Shown piece by piece: positions 47,493-55,301 of a stretch of 64,000 nt of DNA (its first letter is position 1; the number at the start of each line of letters is the position of its first letter). Location of the stretch: NCBI RefSeq assembly GCF_011764445.1, contig NZ_BLPG01000001.1, forward strand, positions 8,361,316-8,425,315. The letters run 5' to 3'. The DNA comes from Phytohabitans rumicis. Lineage in GTDB: Bacteria > Actinomycetota > Actinomycetes > Mycobacteriales > Micromonosporaceae. A model generated the notes under the pieces. That model searched no databases, was not told the DNA's origin, and saw nothing but the letters and a program-made list of their open reading frames with translations. Made by a program: the position numbers and the translations under genes.

Positions 47493-47960
47493 ATGACGTC
47501 CTCATCCGGATCAACCCTGCCCCAGGCTCGCTGGACCCATGTGGCGCTGCCGGTGGGCGACCTGGACAAGTCGATCGAGTTCTACACCTCCCTGACGCCG
47601 CTCGTCGTGGTCGACCGCTTCGAGGACGCGGACGGGGAGAGCGCCTGGCTGTCGAACGACAAGCAGGTGGAGACGCCGTTCGTGCTGGTGCTCGTCGGCT
47701 TCAACAAGGACAAGGGCGGGCAGCACGGGGTGCTCAAGCCGTTCGCGCACATCGGCGTGGAGGTGCCCAACCGCTCCGACGTGGACGAGCTCGCCGCCAA
47801 GGCCCGGGAGTTGGGCGTGCTGCACTGGGAGCCGCAGTACGTCAACGAGCAGGTCGGCTACGTCTGCGCGCTGCGCGACCCGGACGGCAACGTCATCGAG
47901 ATCTCCCACGACCAGAAGGTCTTCGAGACCGTCCGCAAGCTGTGGGGGAGCGGGTCCTGA
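47493..47960 (+). CDS. VOC-family (glyoxalase/dioxygenase fold) protein
   Basis: 155 residues. Starts WTHVALPVGDLDKSIEFYTSL and ends GYVCALRDPDGNVIEISHDQ, the paired metal-site halves of the vicinal-oxygen-chelate fold (His near the start, Glu near the end). Could be a lyase, dioxygenase or resistance protein. ATG at 47493. The next gene begins inside its 3' end. Confidence 0.8.
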   Translation: MTSSSGSTLPQARWTHVALPVGDLDKSIEFYTSLTPLVVVDRFEDADGESAWLSNDKQVETPFVLVLVGFNKDKGGQHGVLKPFAHIGVEVPNRSDVDELAAKARELGVLHWEPQYVNEQVGYVCALRDPDGNVIEISHDQKVFETVRKLWGSGS

Positions 47961-48331
47961 CGGGGACGCGCGAGGCCGTCCTGCGCTATCTCGACGCGCT
48001 CAACGCGCACGACGCGGACGCGGTCGCCGCGTGCGTGACCGAGGACTTCGTCAACGAGCACACCTCGACGCTCGGCCGGAACGTCACCGGCCGGGCGGCG
48101 TACCGGGCCGCCCTGACCGGGTTCCTGGCCGACTTCGCCGACCTGCGGTACGAGGTCGAGGACCTGCTGGTGGACGGCGAGCGCGCCGCGCTGGCGTACA
48201 CGATGAGGTGCCGGCTGCGGGGCAGGCCGCTGCGGATCCGCGGCGTGTTCCGGTTCCGCGTCGAGGCGGGGCTGATCGCCCACCGGATCGACTACTGGGA
48301 CAGCGGCCAGGTCACTCGTCAAGTGGGGTGA
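47942..48331 (+). CDS. SnoaL-like / NTF2-like fold protein
   Basis: About 129 residues: TREAVLRYLDALNAHDADAV, VTEDFVNEHTSTLGRNVTGR and the closing strand HRIDYWDSGQVTRQVG fit the polyketide-cyclase-like NTF2 fold. The start is uncertain: GTG 47942 overlaps the VOC gene by 19 bases without an obvious ribosome site, whereas a CTG at 47957 sits correctly behind GGGGGAG and would couple to the VOC stop. Overlaps the convergent IclR gene by 20 bases. Confidence 0.65.
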   Translation: MGERVLTGTREAVLRYLDALNAHDADAVAACVTEDFVNEHTSTLGRNVTGRAAYRAALTGFLADFADLRYEVEDLLVDGERAALAYTMRCRLRGRPLRIRGVFRFRVEAGLIAHRIDYWDSGQVTRQVG

Positions 48332-49091
48332 GCGACCCGAGGTGGCGGGACAGCGCCTCGGTGCTCTCCCGCAGGGCGACCGCCATGGGCGAGTCGACCT
48401 CGCAGGGGACGTTCACCGTCGTACCCACGATGGCCATCGTCGCGACGATGACGCCGCCCTCGAAGACGGGCGCCGCGATGGTGCGGACGCCGTTGAGCGC
48501 CGGCGAGTTGACCGACAATCCCTGGGCACGGATCGCGGCCAGCTCCTCGCGCAGCTCCGGCGACTGGCGCAGCAACTTCGGCAGGCCGGGCACCTCGTCG
48601 GGCGGCAGGTACGCGCAGAACACCCGGCCCTGCGCCGACGTGGTGAGGTCGAGCCGGGAACCGGCCCGCACGCTGATCCGGATCACGTGGTCGGTGTTGT
48701 CCGCCGAGCGGACCACCGTCGCGGTCTCGCCGTCCCAGACGCTCAGCACGACGGTCTCGTCGACCGTCCGGACCAGCTTTTCCAGGTACGGCTCGGCCAC
48801 CGTCACGATCGGCAGTCCGGCGCGCGCCGAGGCGGCCAGCGTCAGCACCTGCGGGCCGAGCGAGTACAGCGCGGTGCGCTCGTCGTACCGCAGGAGATTG
48901 GCCGCGCGCAGCGCCTTGGTGTAGCGGTGCGCGGTCGCCTTGCTGGCCCCGAGCCGGTTGGTGATCTCGCGCAGGCTCAGATGCGGCTGGCTCACCGTGA
49001 ACGCGCTCAGGATGAGGGCGGCGCGCTGGACGGTCTGGATGGTAGGCGCGGCATCGGCGCCCTCTCGGTCCTCCCCCAGCATGGCGAGCAT
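48312..49091 (-). CDS. IclR-family transcriptional regulator
   Basis: 259 residues. N-terminal winged helix (LSLREITNRLGASKATAHRYTKALRAANLL without the first residues, about 40-75) and a C-terminal effector domain with TTSAQGRVFCAYL and AAPVFEGGVIVATMAIVGT. Usually senses an aromatic or short acid. ATG at 49091, 2 bases after the stop of the GlxA-like gene, so the two regulators share a message. Confidence 0.87.
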   Translation of the reverse strand: MLAMLGEDREGADAAPTIQTVQRAALILSAFTVSQPHLSLREITNRLGASKATAHRYTKALRAANLLRYDERTALYSLGPQVLTLAASARAGLPIVTVAEPYLEKLVRTVDETVVLSVWDGETATVVRSADNTDHVIRISVRAGSRLDLTTSAQGRVFCAYLPPDEVPGLPKLLRQSPELREELAAIRAQGLSVNSPALNGVRTIAAPVFEGGVIVATMAIVGTTVNVPCEVDSPMAVALRESTEALSRHLGSLTPLDE

Positions 49092-49093
49092 TA

Positions 49094-50080
49094 TTACACG
49101 CGGTTACGGGCCGGCGGGTGCCCGCGGAAGGTGCGCCGGTACGCCGTCGGCGCCACCCCGATCGCCGCCTGGAACTGCTGGCGCAGCGCCGCCGCCGTAC
49201 CGAAGCCGGCCTGCCGCGCCACCTGGTCGACGCCCAGGTCGGTGGTCTCCAGCAGCAGCCGCGCCCGGTCGGTGCGGTGTTGCAGCAGCCAGCGCGCCGG
49301 GCTGGCGCCGGTCTCCTCCCGGAACCGCCGGGTGAACGTCCGCACGCTCATCCGGGCGTGCGCCGCCATCGCGCCCAGGGTCAGCGGCTCGCCGAGGCGG
49401 TGCAGCGCCCACTCCCGGGTCGGTGCGGTGCCGGTCGTACCCGAGGCCGGCACCGGATGCTCGGTGTACTGCGCCTGCCCGCCCTCCCGCCACGGCGGCA
49501 CGACGCAGCGGCGGGCGGCCCGGTTGGCCACCGCGCTGCCGTGGTCGCGCCGCACGATGTGCAGGCACAGGTCGATGCCGGCGGCCACCCCGGCCGAGGT
49601 CAGCACGTCGCCGTCGTCGATGAAGAGCACGTCGGGGTCGAGCTTGACCCGCGGGAACAGCGCCCGGAACCGTTCCGCGTGCGCCCAGTGCGTCGTCGCC
49701 GGCCGGTCGTCCAGCAGGCCGGCCGCGGCCAGCACGAACGCGCCGGTGCAGATCGACACGACCCGGGCGCCGCGCTCGTGCGCGGCCACGAGGGCCGCGG
49801 CCACCGCCGGATCGAGGACGCCGTCGGTCAGTGGCGGTCCAGAGTGGATTCCGGGTACGACAACGGTGTCCGCCTCTTCGGTGAGCTCCAACCCGTGGTC
49901 GGGCAGGACCGTGAACCGGGCCGCGCTGCGTACCGGCCCACCGGTGGGCGTGCAGGTGTCCACCGCGTACCGCCGGACGTTGGACCCGTCCCGCGCGGCA
50001 CCGAAGACCTGCGCCGGCGTGCCCAGATCCAGCCCGACAACCCCGTCAAGGGCCAGCACAGCCACCTGGTGACGCTTCAT
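49094..50080 (-). CDS. GlxA-family transcriptional regulator (DJ-1/PfpI domain plus AraC HTH)
   Basis: 328 residues. N-terminal DJ-1/PfpI-like domain (1-180) with the nucleophile-elbow region VVSICTGAFVLAAAGLLDDR. C-terminal AraC domain with two helix-turn-helices: EPLTLGAMAAHARMSVRTFT and LGVDQVARQAGFGTAAALRQ. ATG at 50080 preferred (MKRHQVAVLALDGV); an ATG at 50098 would add six residues. Starts 70 bases from the divergent MFS gene, which it may control. Confidence 0.87.
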   Translation of the reverse strand: MKRHQVAVLALDGVVGLDLGTPAQVFGAARDGSNVRRYAVDTCTPTGGPVRSAARFTVLPDHGLELTEEADTVVVPGIHSGPPLTDGVLDPAVAAALVAAHERGARVVSICTGAFVLAAAGLLDDRPATTHWAHAERFRALFPRVKLDPDVLFIDDGDVLTSAGVAAGIDLCLHIVRRDHGSAVANRAARRCVVPPWREGGQAQYTEHPVPASGTTGTAPTREWALHRLGEPLTLGAMAAHARMSVRTFTRRFREETGASPARWLLQHRTDRARLLLETTDLGVDQVARQAGFGTAAALRQQFQAAIGVAPTAYRRTFRGHPPARNRV

Positions 50081-50150
50081 GGCCTGATTATTGCGCATGT
50101 TGGCTTGCGGGCCACTCGCCACGGCGTACCCCTTGATCCACACTCGGACG

Positions 50151-51566
50151 GTGACCCGCCGTCTCCACCCCGCCTGGCTCGTCGCCGTCGTGGCCTTTGT
50201 CGCGCTCGTCGGGGCGGCCGGCTTCCGCGCCACCCCGTCGGTGCTGCTGCATCCGCTGCACGCGGAGTTCCGGTGGCCGCTGGCCACCATCTCCGCCGCG
50301 GTGTCGGTCAACCTCATCCTGTACGGCCTCACGGCGCCCTTCGCGGCGGCGCTGATGGAACGGTTCGGCATGCGGCGGGTGGTGTCCGGCGCGCTGCTGC
50401 TGGTCGCCGCGGGCAGCGGGCTGACCGTCTTCATGAACGCGAGCTGGCAGCTCATCCTGTGCTGGGGCGTGCTGGTCGGGCTGGGCACCGGCTCGATGGC
50501 GCTGGCGTTCGTGGCGACCGTGACCGGGCGCTGGTTCGTGCGCCGGCGCGGGCTGGTGACCGGCGTGCTCACCGCCGGCGGGGCGGCCGGGCAACTGGTC
50601 TTCCTGCCGCTGCTGGCGACCGTCGTGCAGGCCAGCGGGTGGCGCACGGCCGCGCTCATCGTGGCCGGGTCGGCGCTGGCCGTCGTACCCCTGGTGGTGT
50701 GGCGCCTGCGCGATCACCCGGCGGACCTGGGGGTGACCGCGTACGGCGCGGTCGCCGAGAGCGCGGCGCCGGCGCCCCCGTCCGGAGCCGCGCGGCGGGC
50801 CGTGGGCGCCCTGCGGACGGCCGCCCGGACTCGGGCGTTCTGGCTGCTGGCCGGCGGCTTCGCGATCTGCGGTGCGACCACGAACGGCCTGGTTGGCACG
50901 CACTTCATCCCGGCCGCCCACGACCACGGCATGGCGGAGACCACCGCCGCCGGCCTGCTCGCGCTGGTGGGGCTCTTCGACATCGCCGGCACGATCGCGT
51001 CCGGCTGGCTCACCGACCGGGTGGACAGCCGGCTGCTGCTCGGCGCGTACTACGCGCTGCGCGGCGGCTCGCTGCTGGTGCTGCCGAGCCTGTTCGCCGA
51101 CAGCGCGGGGCCGAGCATGCTGGTGTTCATCGTCTTCTACGGGCTTGACTGGGTGGCCACCGTGCCGCCGACGGTCGCCCTGTGCCGGGAGTACTTCGGC
51201 GAGAGTGGGCCGATCGTGTTCGGCTGGGTGTTCGCGGCGCACCAGTTCGGCGCGGCGGTGGCGGCGACCGGCGCCGGCCTGGTGCGCGACCAGCTCGGCA
51301 CCTACGCCCTGGCCTGGTACGTCGCCGGCGCCCTGTCGGTCGGCGCCGCCGTCCTGTCCCTCCTGCTACGCCGCGGCGGCGCCCCCGCCCCATCCCGATC
51401 CCCGTGCCCGCCCCCGCGGTCGCCTGGCGCCTCCGCTAGCCCCCGCGCCCGCCGGCCCTCACCCCGCGCCCCCACCCGCGCTCCCCGCGCGCGATCAAGG
51501 GCATTGCCGCCGATCAAGGGCAAACGGTCGTGCTTCGATCTCCAATCCACGACCTTTTGCCCTTGA
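50151..51566 (+). CDS. MFS transporter (oxalate/formate-antiporter-like) with repeat-encoded C-terminal tail
   Basis: About 12 membrane helices; MERFGMRRVVSGALLLVAAG and ASGWLTDRVDSRLLLG are motif-A-like loops. The last helix ends near LSLLLRRGG (about residue 410). The remaining roughly 55 residues are Pro/Arg/Ser-rich, read from a C-rich tract, and end in IKGKRSCFDLQSTTFCP from repeat copy G, which supplies the stop. The native stop may have been lost or displaced; a TAG in another frame at about 51436 fits a lost base in that tract. GTG at 50151 chosen, where homology begins. Confidence 0.8.
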   Translation: MTRRLHPAWLVAVVAFVALVGAAGFRATPSVLLHPLHAEFRWPLATISAAVSVNLILYGLTAPFAAALMERFGMRRVVSGALLLVAAGSGLTVFMNASWQLILCWGVLVGLGTGSMALAFVATVTGRWFVRRRGLVTGVLTAGGAAGQLVFLPLLATVVQASGWRTAALIVAGSALAVVPLVVWRLRDHPADLGVTAYGAVAESAAPAPPSGAARRAVGALRTAARTRAFWLLAGGFAICGATTNGLVGTHFIPAAHDHGMAETTAAGLLALVGLFDIAGTIASGWLTDRVDSRLLLGAYYALRGGSLLVLPSLFADSAGPSMLVFIVFYGLDWVATVPPTVALCREYFGESGPIVFGWVFAAHQFGAAVAATGAGLVRDQLGTYALAWYVAGALSVGAAVLSLLLRRGGAPAPSRSPCPPPRSPGASASPRARRPSPRAPTRAPRARSRALPPIKGKRSCFDLQSTTFCP

Positions 51567-51589
51567 TCGGCGCCGTTTTCCTTGATCGC
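51491..51589 (+). repeat. Palindromic repeat family 1, copy G (long form)
   Basis: 99 bp: outer arm GCGATCAAGGGCATTGCC, inner arm GCCGATCAAGGGCAAACGGT, loop TTCGATCTCC, inner complement ACGACCTTTTGCCCTTGATC and outer TTTTCCTTGATCGC. Provides the last 17 residues and stop of the MFS gene. A long C-rich tract is on its left. Confidence 0.92.
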
Positions 51590-51659
51590 CGCGCTTAGGC
51601 CCGCCGCGCGTCGCGGGCCTAAGCGCCGCCCGTCGCGCGCCGCCCGTGGCCTATGGCGT

Positions 51660-51720
51660 GTTGATCAGGGACTGGCTCTCTCGGCGCGCTGAAACACGCC
51701 AGAGGGACTCCCTGATCAAC
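51660..51720. repeat. Palindromic repeat family 2, copy H
   Basis: 61 bp bounded by GTTGATCAGGGA and its perfect complement TCCCTGATCAAC, with an inner GGCTCTC/ACGCCAGAG portion shared with the copy at 62136-62196. Both copies are exactly 61 bp. Distinct from family 1 but with the same GATC-bearing ends. Confidence 0.85.
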
Positions 51721-51793
51721 CGGGAGGGGCCGGCGGGACCGGGGGGTGACGGGGTGTATCAGGACTGCGGGGTGGGGGGGCTCTGGTGGGTGA

Positions 51794-51952
51794 AGGGGGC
51801 TCAGCGCGCTGGACTCGTCGGCGCAGATCATCGCCTGGGCGGTGCTTTTCGGGTACGCGCAGCAGGTCTTCACCCGGCTGGTCGACCAGCAGGCGCAGAC
51901 CGTCCTGAACCGGGTGGGCGGCGCGAAGAGCGAACCATTGAATCCTACTTAG
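51794..51952 (+). pseudogene. C-terminal remnant of a membrane-associated protein gene
   Basis: An open stretch with protein-like composition, no start codon near its 5' end and a TAG stop at 51950-51952: LDSSAQIIAWAVLFGYAQQV then FTRLVDQQAQTVLNRVGGAK. The hydrophobic start and amphipathic end resemble the tail of a conserved actinomycete membrane protein whose name I do not know. Everything upstream (51721-51793) is G-rich and non-coding, so the rest seems deleted, perhaps in the event that left the family 2 repeat nearby. Confidence 0.5.
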
Positions 51953-51973
51953 TCGATAGAGTATCGTCCTTCT

Positions 51974-53224
51974 ATGGGCGAGGCAGGGTATGACGGGCGG
52001 CGCCTGGAGCAGTGGCTGGCGGGTGAGGCGCGCGCCGACGGCTTCTCCCGGCGGGACGTCATGCGGCTGTCGGCGAGCCTGGGACTCGCCGCGCTGCCCG
52101 GCCTCGGGCTGACTGAGCAGTCGGTCACGGCCGACGGGCCGATCCTCAAGCCGTTGCCGCCGGAGCTCTTCCAGGTGTTCGGCACCAACGCGGAGACCCG
52201 CTGGGAGGCCCTGCGCGACGTGGGCTACCTCGTCCCGGTCGACCGCTTCTTCGTCCGCAACCACACGCTGACCCCGCGCGTCGACGCGGACACCTGGCGG
52301 CTGCGGCTGTACGGCACCGGGCTGCGCGGGGCGCCGACGCTGGACAGCCCGGTCGAGTTCACCTACCGGCAGCTGCGCGACCTGCCGGCCGAGACGCTGA
52401 CCGCGTACGTGGAGTGCGCGGGCAACGGGCGCAGCTTCTTCGCGGGCCAGCAACAGCAGTCCGTCTCGGGTACGGCGTGGAAGCTCGGCGCGGTGGGCGT
52501 GGCCCGCTGGCGCGGCGTACGTCTGTCCACTGTGCTCAAACGCGCCGGGCTGACCCGGTCGGCCGTCGACGTGCAGCCGGTCGGGCTCGACCCGGACTTC
52601 GTCAGCGGCGGCGTCAACCTGGGCCCGGTGCGCCGGCCGTTGCCCGTCGGCAAGGCGCTCGACGACGTGCTGCTGGCGTACGAGATGAACGGCGAGCCGC
52701 TCCCGCCCGACCACGGGTTTCCGGTGCGGCTGGTGGTGCCGTCCTGGATCGGCATCGCGTCCATCAAGTGGGTCGGGCGGATCGAGGTGTCGGACACGCC
52801 GCTCTTCTCGCCGTGGAACACGCAGTTCTACCGGCTCTTCGGGGCGACCTACCCGCCGGAGGGCGAGCTGGTCGGCCGGCAGACGGTCAAGAGCGCCTTC
52901 GAGCTGGCTTGGGGCGCGCAGCTCAGCGCCGGGCACAAGCACGTGCTGACCGGCCGGTCGTGGTCCGGCAACGGCCGGGTGCGCGCGGTCGAGGTGAGCA
53001 CCGACGGCGGCGCCACCTGGCGGCCGGCCCGCCCGACCGGGCTCGGGCTGGCCCGGGCGTGGCAGCGCTGGGAGTTCGCGTGGCGGCCGCCGGCGCCCGG
53101 GGCGTACACGCTGCGGGCGCGCGCGAGCGACGTCACCGGCGCCACCCAGCCGGACGTGGTGCCGCACAACTCTTTCGGATACCTCTTCGGTGGCGTCGTT
53201 CGGCATCCGGTGACAGTCGTCTGA
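51974..53224 (+). CDS. Sulfite-oxidase-family molybdopterin enzyme, probably Tat-exported
   Basis: 416 residues. N-terminal FSRRDVMRLSASLGLAALPG has twin Arg followed by a hydrophobic stretch, a Tat-like signal expected for a cofactor-loaded enzyme. Molybdenum Cys ligand in AYVECAGNGRSFF; cofactor-binding segments VPVDRFFVRNHTL and SWIGIASIKWVGRIEV; C-terminal Ig-like dimerisation domain ends VVPHNSFGYLFGGVVRHPVTV. No haem domain, so the electron acceptor is separate. ATG at 51974 has almost no upstream ribosome site; possibly leaderless. Confidence 0.87.
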   Translation: MGEAGYDGRRLEQWLAGEARADGFSRRDVMRLSASLGLAALPGLGLTEQSVTADGPILKPLPPELFQVFGTNAETRWEALRDVGYLVPVDRFFVRNHTLTPRVDADTWRLRLYGTGLRGAPTLDSPVEFTYRQLRDLPAETLTAYVECAGNGRSFFAGQQQQSVSGTAWKLGAVGVARWRGVRLSTVLKRAGLTRSAVDVQPVGLDPDFVSGGVNLGPVRRPLPVGKALDDVLLAYEMNGEPLPPDHGFPVRLVVPSWIGIASIKWVGRIEVSDTPLFSPWNTQFYRLFGATYPPEGELVGRQTVKSAFELAWGAQLSAGHKHVLTGRSWSGNGRVRAVEVSTDGGATWRPARPTGLGLARAWQRWEFAWRPPAPGAYTLRARASDVTGATQPDVVPHNSFGYLFGGVVRHPVTVV

Positions 53225-53238
53225 CGTACAGTGCCTGC

Positions 53239-54048
53239 ATGGCTCAGGCGTACCGCCGTTGGGCGTGGGTGCTCGTCCTCGTCGTCGGCGTGGTGCTCTA
53301 CGTGCTCGTGCTCCGCACCATGGTGGACACCAAGAACCCCAACTTCGTGCCGGCCACGATCCTGCTGGGCGCGACGGTGATGCCGGCGACGTTCCTGACG
53401 TTCGCGCAGGGCCGGTCCGGCCGCTGGCAGGTCCCGGCCTCCATCATCGCCGTCGCGGCGCTCTTCGGCGGCGTCATCGGCGTCGTCGTGGCCGGGCAGT
53501 TGGAGTACGACGCGCTGCGCGACCTCGGCGCCCTGCCGATGGTCGGCGTCGCCGTCATCGAGGAGTGCGCGAAGCTGCTGGTGCCCATCGCGATCCTCGC
53601 GGTGCTCTGGCGCCGCCGCCGCGATCCGAGCGACGGCCTCGTCATCGGGGTGGCCAGCGGCATGGGCTTCGCCGCGCTGGAGACGATGGGCTACGCGTTC
53701 ACCGCCCTGCTCGCCTCGAACGGCAACATCGGCGCGGTGGAGGAGACCCTCTTCGTGCGCGGCCTGCTCGCGCCGGCCGGCCACACCGCCTGGACCGGCC
53801 TGACCGCCGGTGCGCTGTGGGCGTTCGCCGCGCGTCCGACCGCCCGCCGCGCCCTCATTTTCCTGGGTACGCTGGCCGGCGCGATCGTGCTGCACGCGCT
53901 GTGGGACAGCCTCGGTGGCCTGCTGGCGTACCTGGTGCTGGGCCTGATCAGCGTCGGCTGGCTGCTGCTGGAGATGCGCCGCTACCGGACGTTCGCGCCG
54001 GTCAGCCAGGCTCGACCGCTAGCTGCTCCGGCCGCGCCTGCCGGATAG
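53239..54048 (+). CDS. PrsW-family intramembrane metalloprotease
   Basis: 269 residues, about eight membrane helices. Family motifs: VAVIEECAKLLVPI (EExxK, about residue 108), GFAALETMGYAF (E), AGHTAWTGLTAGAL (H) and LHALWDSLGG (H). PrsW of Bacillus cleaves an anti-sigma factor; the target here is unknown and no anti-sigma factor is nearby. ATG at 53239. Its last 47 bases overlap the convergent exporter gene. Confidence 0.87.
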   Translation: MAQAYRRWAWVLVLVVGVVLYVLVLRTMVDTKNPNFVPATILLGATVMPATFLTFAQGRSGRWQVPASIIAVAALFGGVIGVVVAGQLEYDALRDLGALPMVGVAVIEECAKLLVPIAILAVLWRRRRDPSDGLVIGVASGMGFAALETMGYAFTALLASNGNIGAVEETLFVRGLLAPAGHTAWTGLTAGALWAFAARPTARRALIFLGTLAGAIVLHALWDSLGGLLAYLVLGLISVGWLLLEMRRYRTFAPVSQARPLAAPAAPAG

Positions 54049-55231
54049 GCGTCAGGGTCCCGCTGACCGCGATCAGCACGCAGGCGCTGCCGGCGAACAG
54101 GCAGACGGCCGGCACGCCGTACCGGGCCACGGAGGCGGTCAGCATCGCCGCCCCGACCGGGGCGAGCGTCGAGTGGATGGTCCAGTACGCCGACGTGACC
54201 CGGCCGAGCAGGTGGTCGGGGGTCACCTCCTGGCGCAGCGACATCGTGCAGATCCCGGCCACGCCGATGCCGAAGATGACGGTGGTCGCGAGCGCCGCCA
54301 CCATCGGGACGCTGCGGGACATGCCGACCCCCACGATCGCGAGCCCGCACAGGGCGTACGAGCCGATCCAGCAGGCGCCGAAGCCCAGCCCGCGACGGGC
54401 CGGCGCGACGACCAGCGCGGCGAGGATGGTGCCGCTGGCGGCCGCCGCGAGCACGTAGCCGACGGTGCCGTCGGGTTGGTTGAGCTCGTGGCCGAGGTAG
54501 TAGATGAGGATGTCGGTCAGCCCCAGCGTCAGGAACGTCAGGAACGACAGCAGCACGGTCAGCGAGCGCAGGACGGGGTGCCGCCACAGAAACCGCACGC
54601 CGGCCACGAAGTCGCCCCGGGTGACGCCGCGCGCGTTGGCCCGCTCGCGCTCCAGCCCGCCGAGCTTCACGAAGCACAGGCCCACGGCCGAGGCGGCGAA
54701 CGTCCCGGCGTCGATCGCGATGGCGGCGGTCGGGCCGTACAGGCCGGACAGCACGCCGGCGAGCATCGGGCCGAAGATGCTGGCCATGGCGTACGTGGCG
54801 GACAGCCGGGCGTTCGCCTCGGTGAGGCGGTCGGGGTCGACCAGGCCGGGCACCACGGTGACGTAGGTGACCCGGAAGAGCATCGCGAACGCGGCGCCGA
54901 GCGGCACGACGGCGTACAGCAGCCAGATCCGTGGGGCGAAGAGCCACATCAGCGGGATGGTCGCGTAGAGCAGGGCCCGCGAGACGTCGCACGCGATCAG
55001 CAGGGTACGCCGGTCGATCCGGTCGGCGAGCAGGCCGGCGAAGACGCCCGAGACGATCGACGCGGCGGCCGCCAGCGCGGTGAGCTGGCCCATCTGGGTG
55101 ACCGAGCCGGTGGCGCGCAGCACGAGCAGCGGCATCGCGACGTACGAGAACGAGTCACCGGCGACGGAGAGAGCCTGTACCGCCCAGAAGAGCGTGAAGT
55201 TGCGATCTCGCCACAGCGACCCGGTGGGCAT
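54002..55231 (-). CDS. MFS exporter (MFS_3 / macrolide-efflux-like)
   Basis: About 409 residues, around 12 helices. SLWRDRNFTLFWAVQALSVA is the usual start of this family; GLLADRIDRRTLLIACDVSR is motif A. Similar to MefA-type efflux proteins and to the permease fused to the NRPS in this window, though divergent. ATG at 55231 preferred; GTG at 55246 would add five residues. Ends inside the 3' end of prsW. Confidence 0.85.
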   Translation of the reverse strand: MPTGSLWRDRNFTLFWAVQALSVAGDSFSYVAMPLLVLRATGSVTQMGQLTALAAAASIVSGVFAGLLADRIDRRTLLIACDVSRALLYATIPLMWLFAPRIWLLYAVVPLGAAFAMLFRVTYVTVVPGLVDPDRLTEANARLSATYAMASIFGPMLAGVLSGLYGPTAAIAIDAGTFAASAVGLCFVKLGGLERERANARGVTRGDFVAGVRFLWRHPVLRSLTVLLSFLTFLTLGLTDILIYYLGHELNQPDGTVGYVLAAAASGTILAALVVAPARRGLGFGACWIGSYALCGLAIVGVGMSRSVPMVAALATTVIFGIGVAGICTMSLRQEVTPDHLLGRVTSAYWTIHSTLAPVGAAMLTASVARYGVPAVCLFAGSACVLIAVSGTLTPIRQARPEQLAVEPG

Positions 55232-55301
55232 TCCGTATTGGATCACTGACAGGGAGTGGTGGGGAATGGTCAGCGGTATTGATCTCCGTTAACATCCTCA
55301 C

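Noticed and set aside
6920-51589. Family 1 palindromes as simple intrinsic terminators
   Set aside because: They also occur within egtA and in gene spacers of the same orientation, have multiple nested arms and lack a U tract. A secondary terminator effect at gene ends remains possible.
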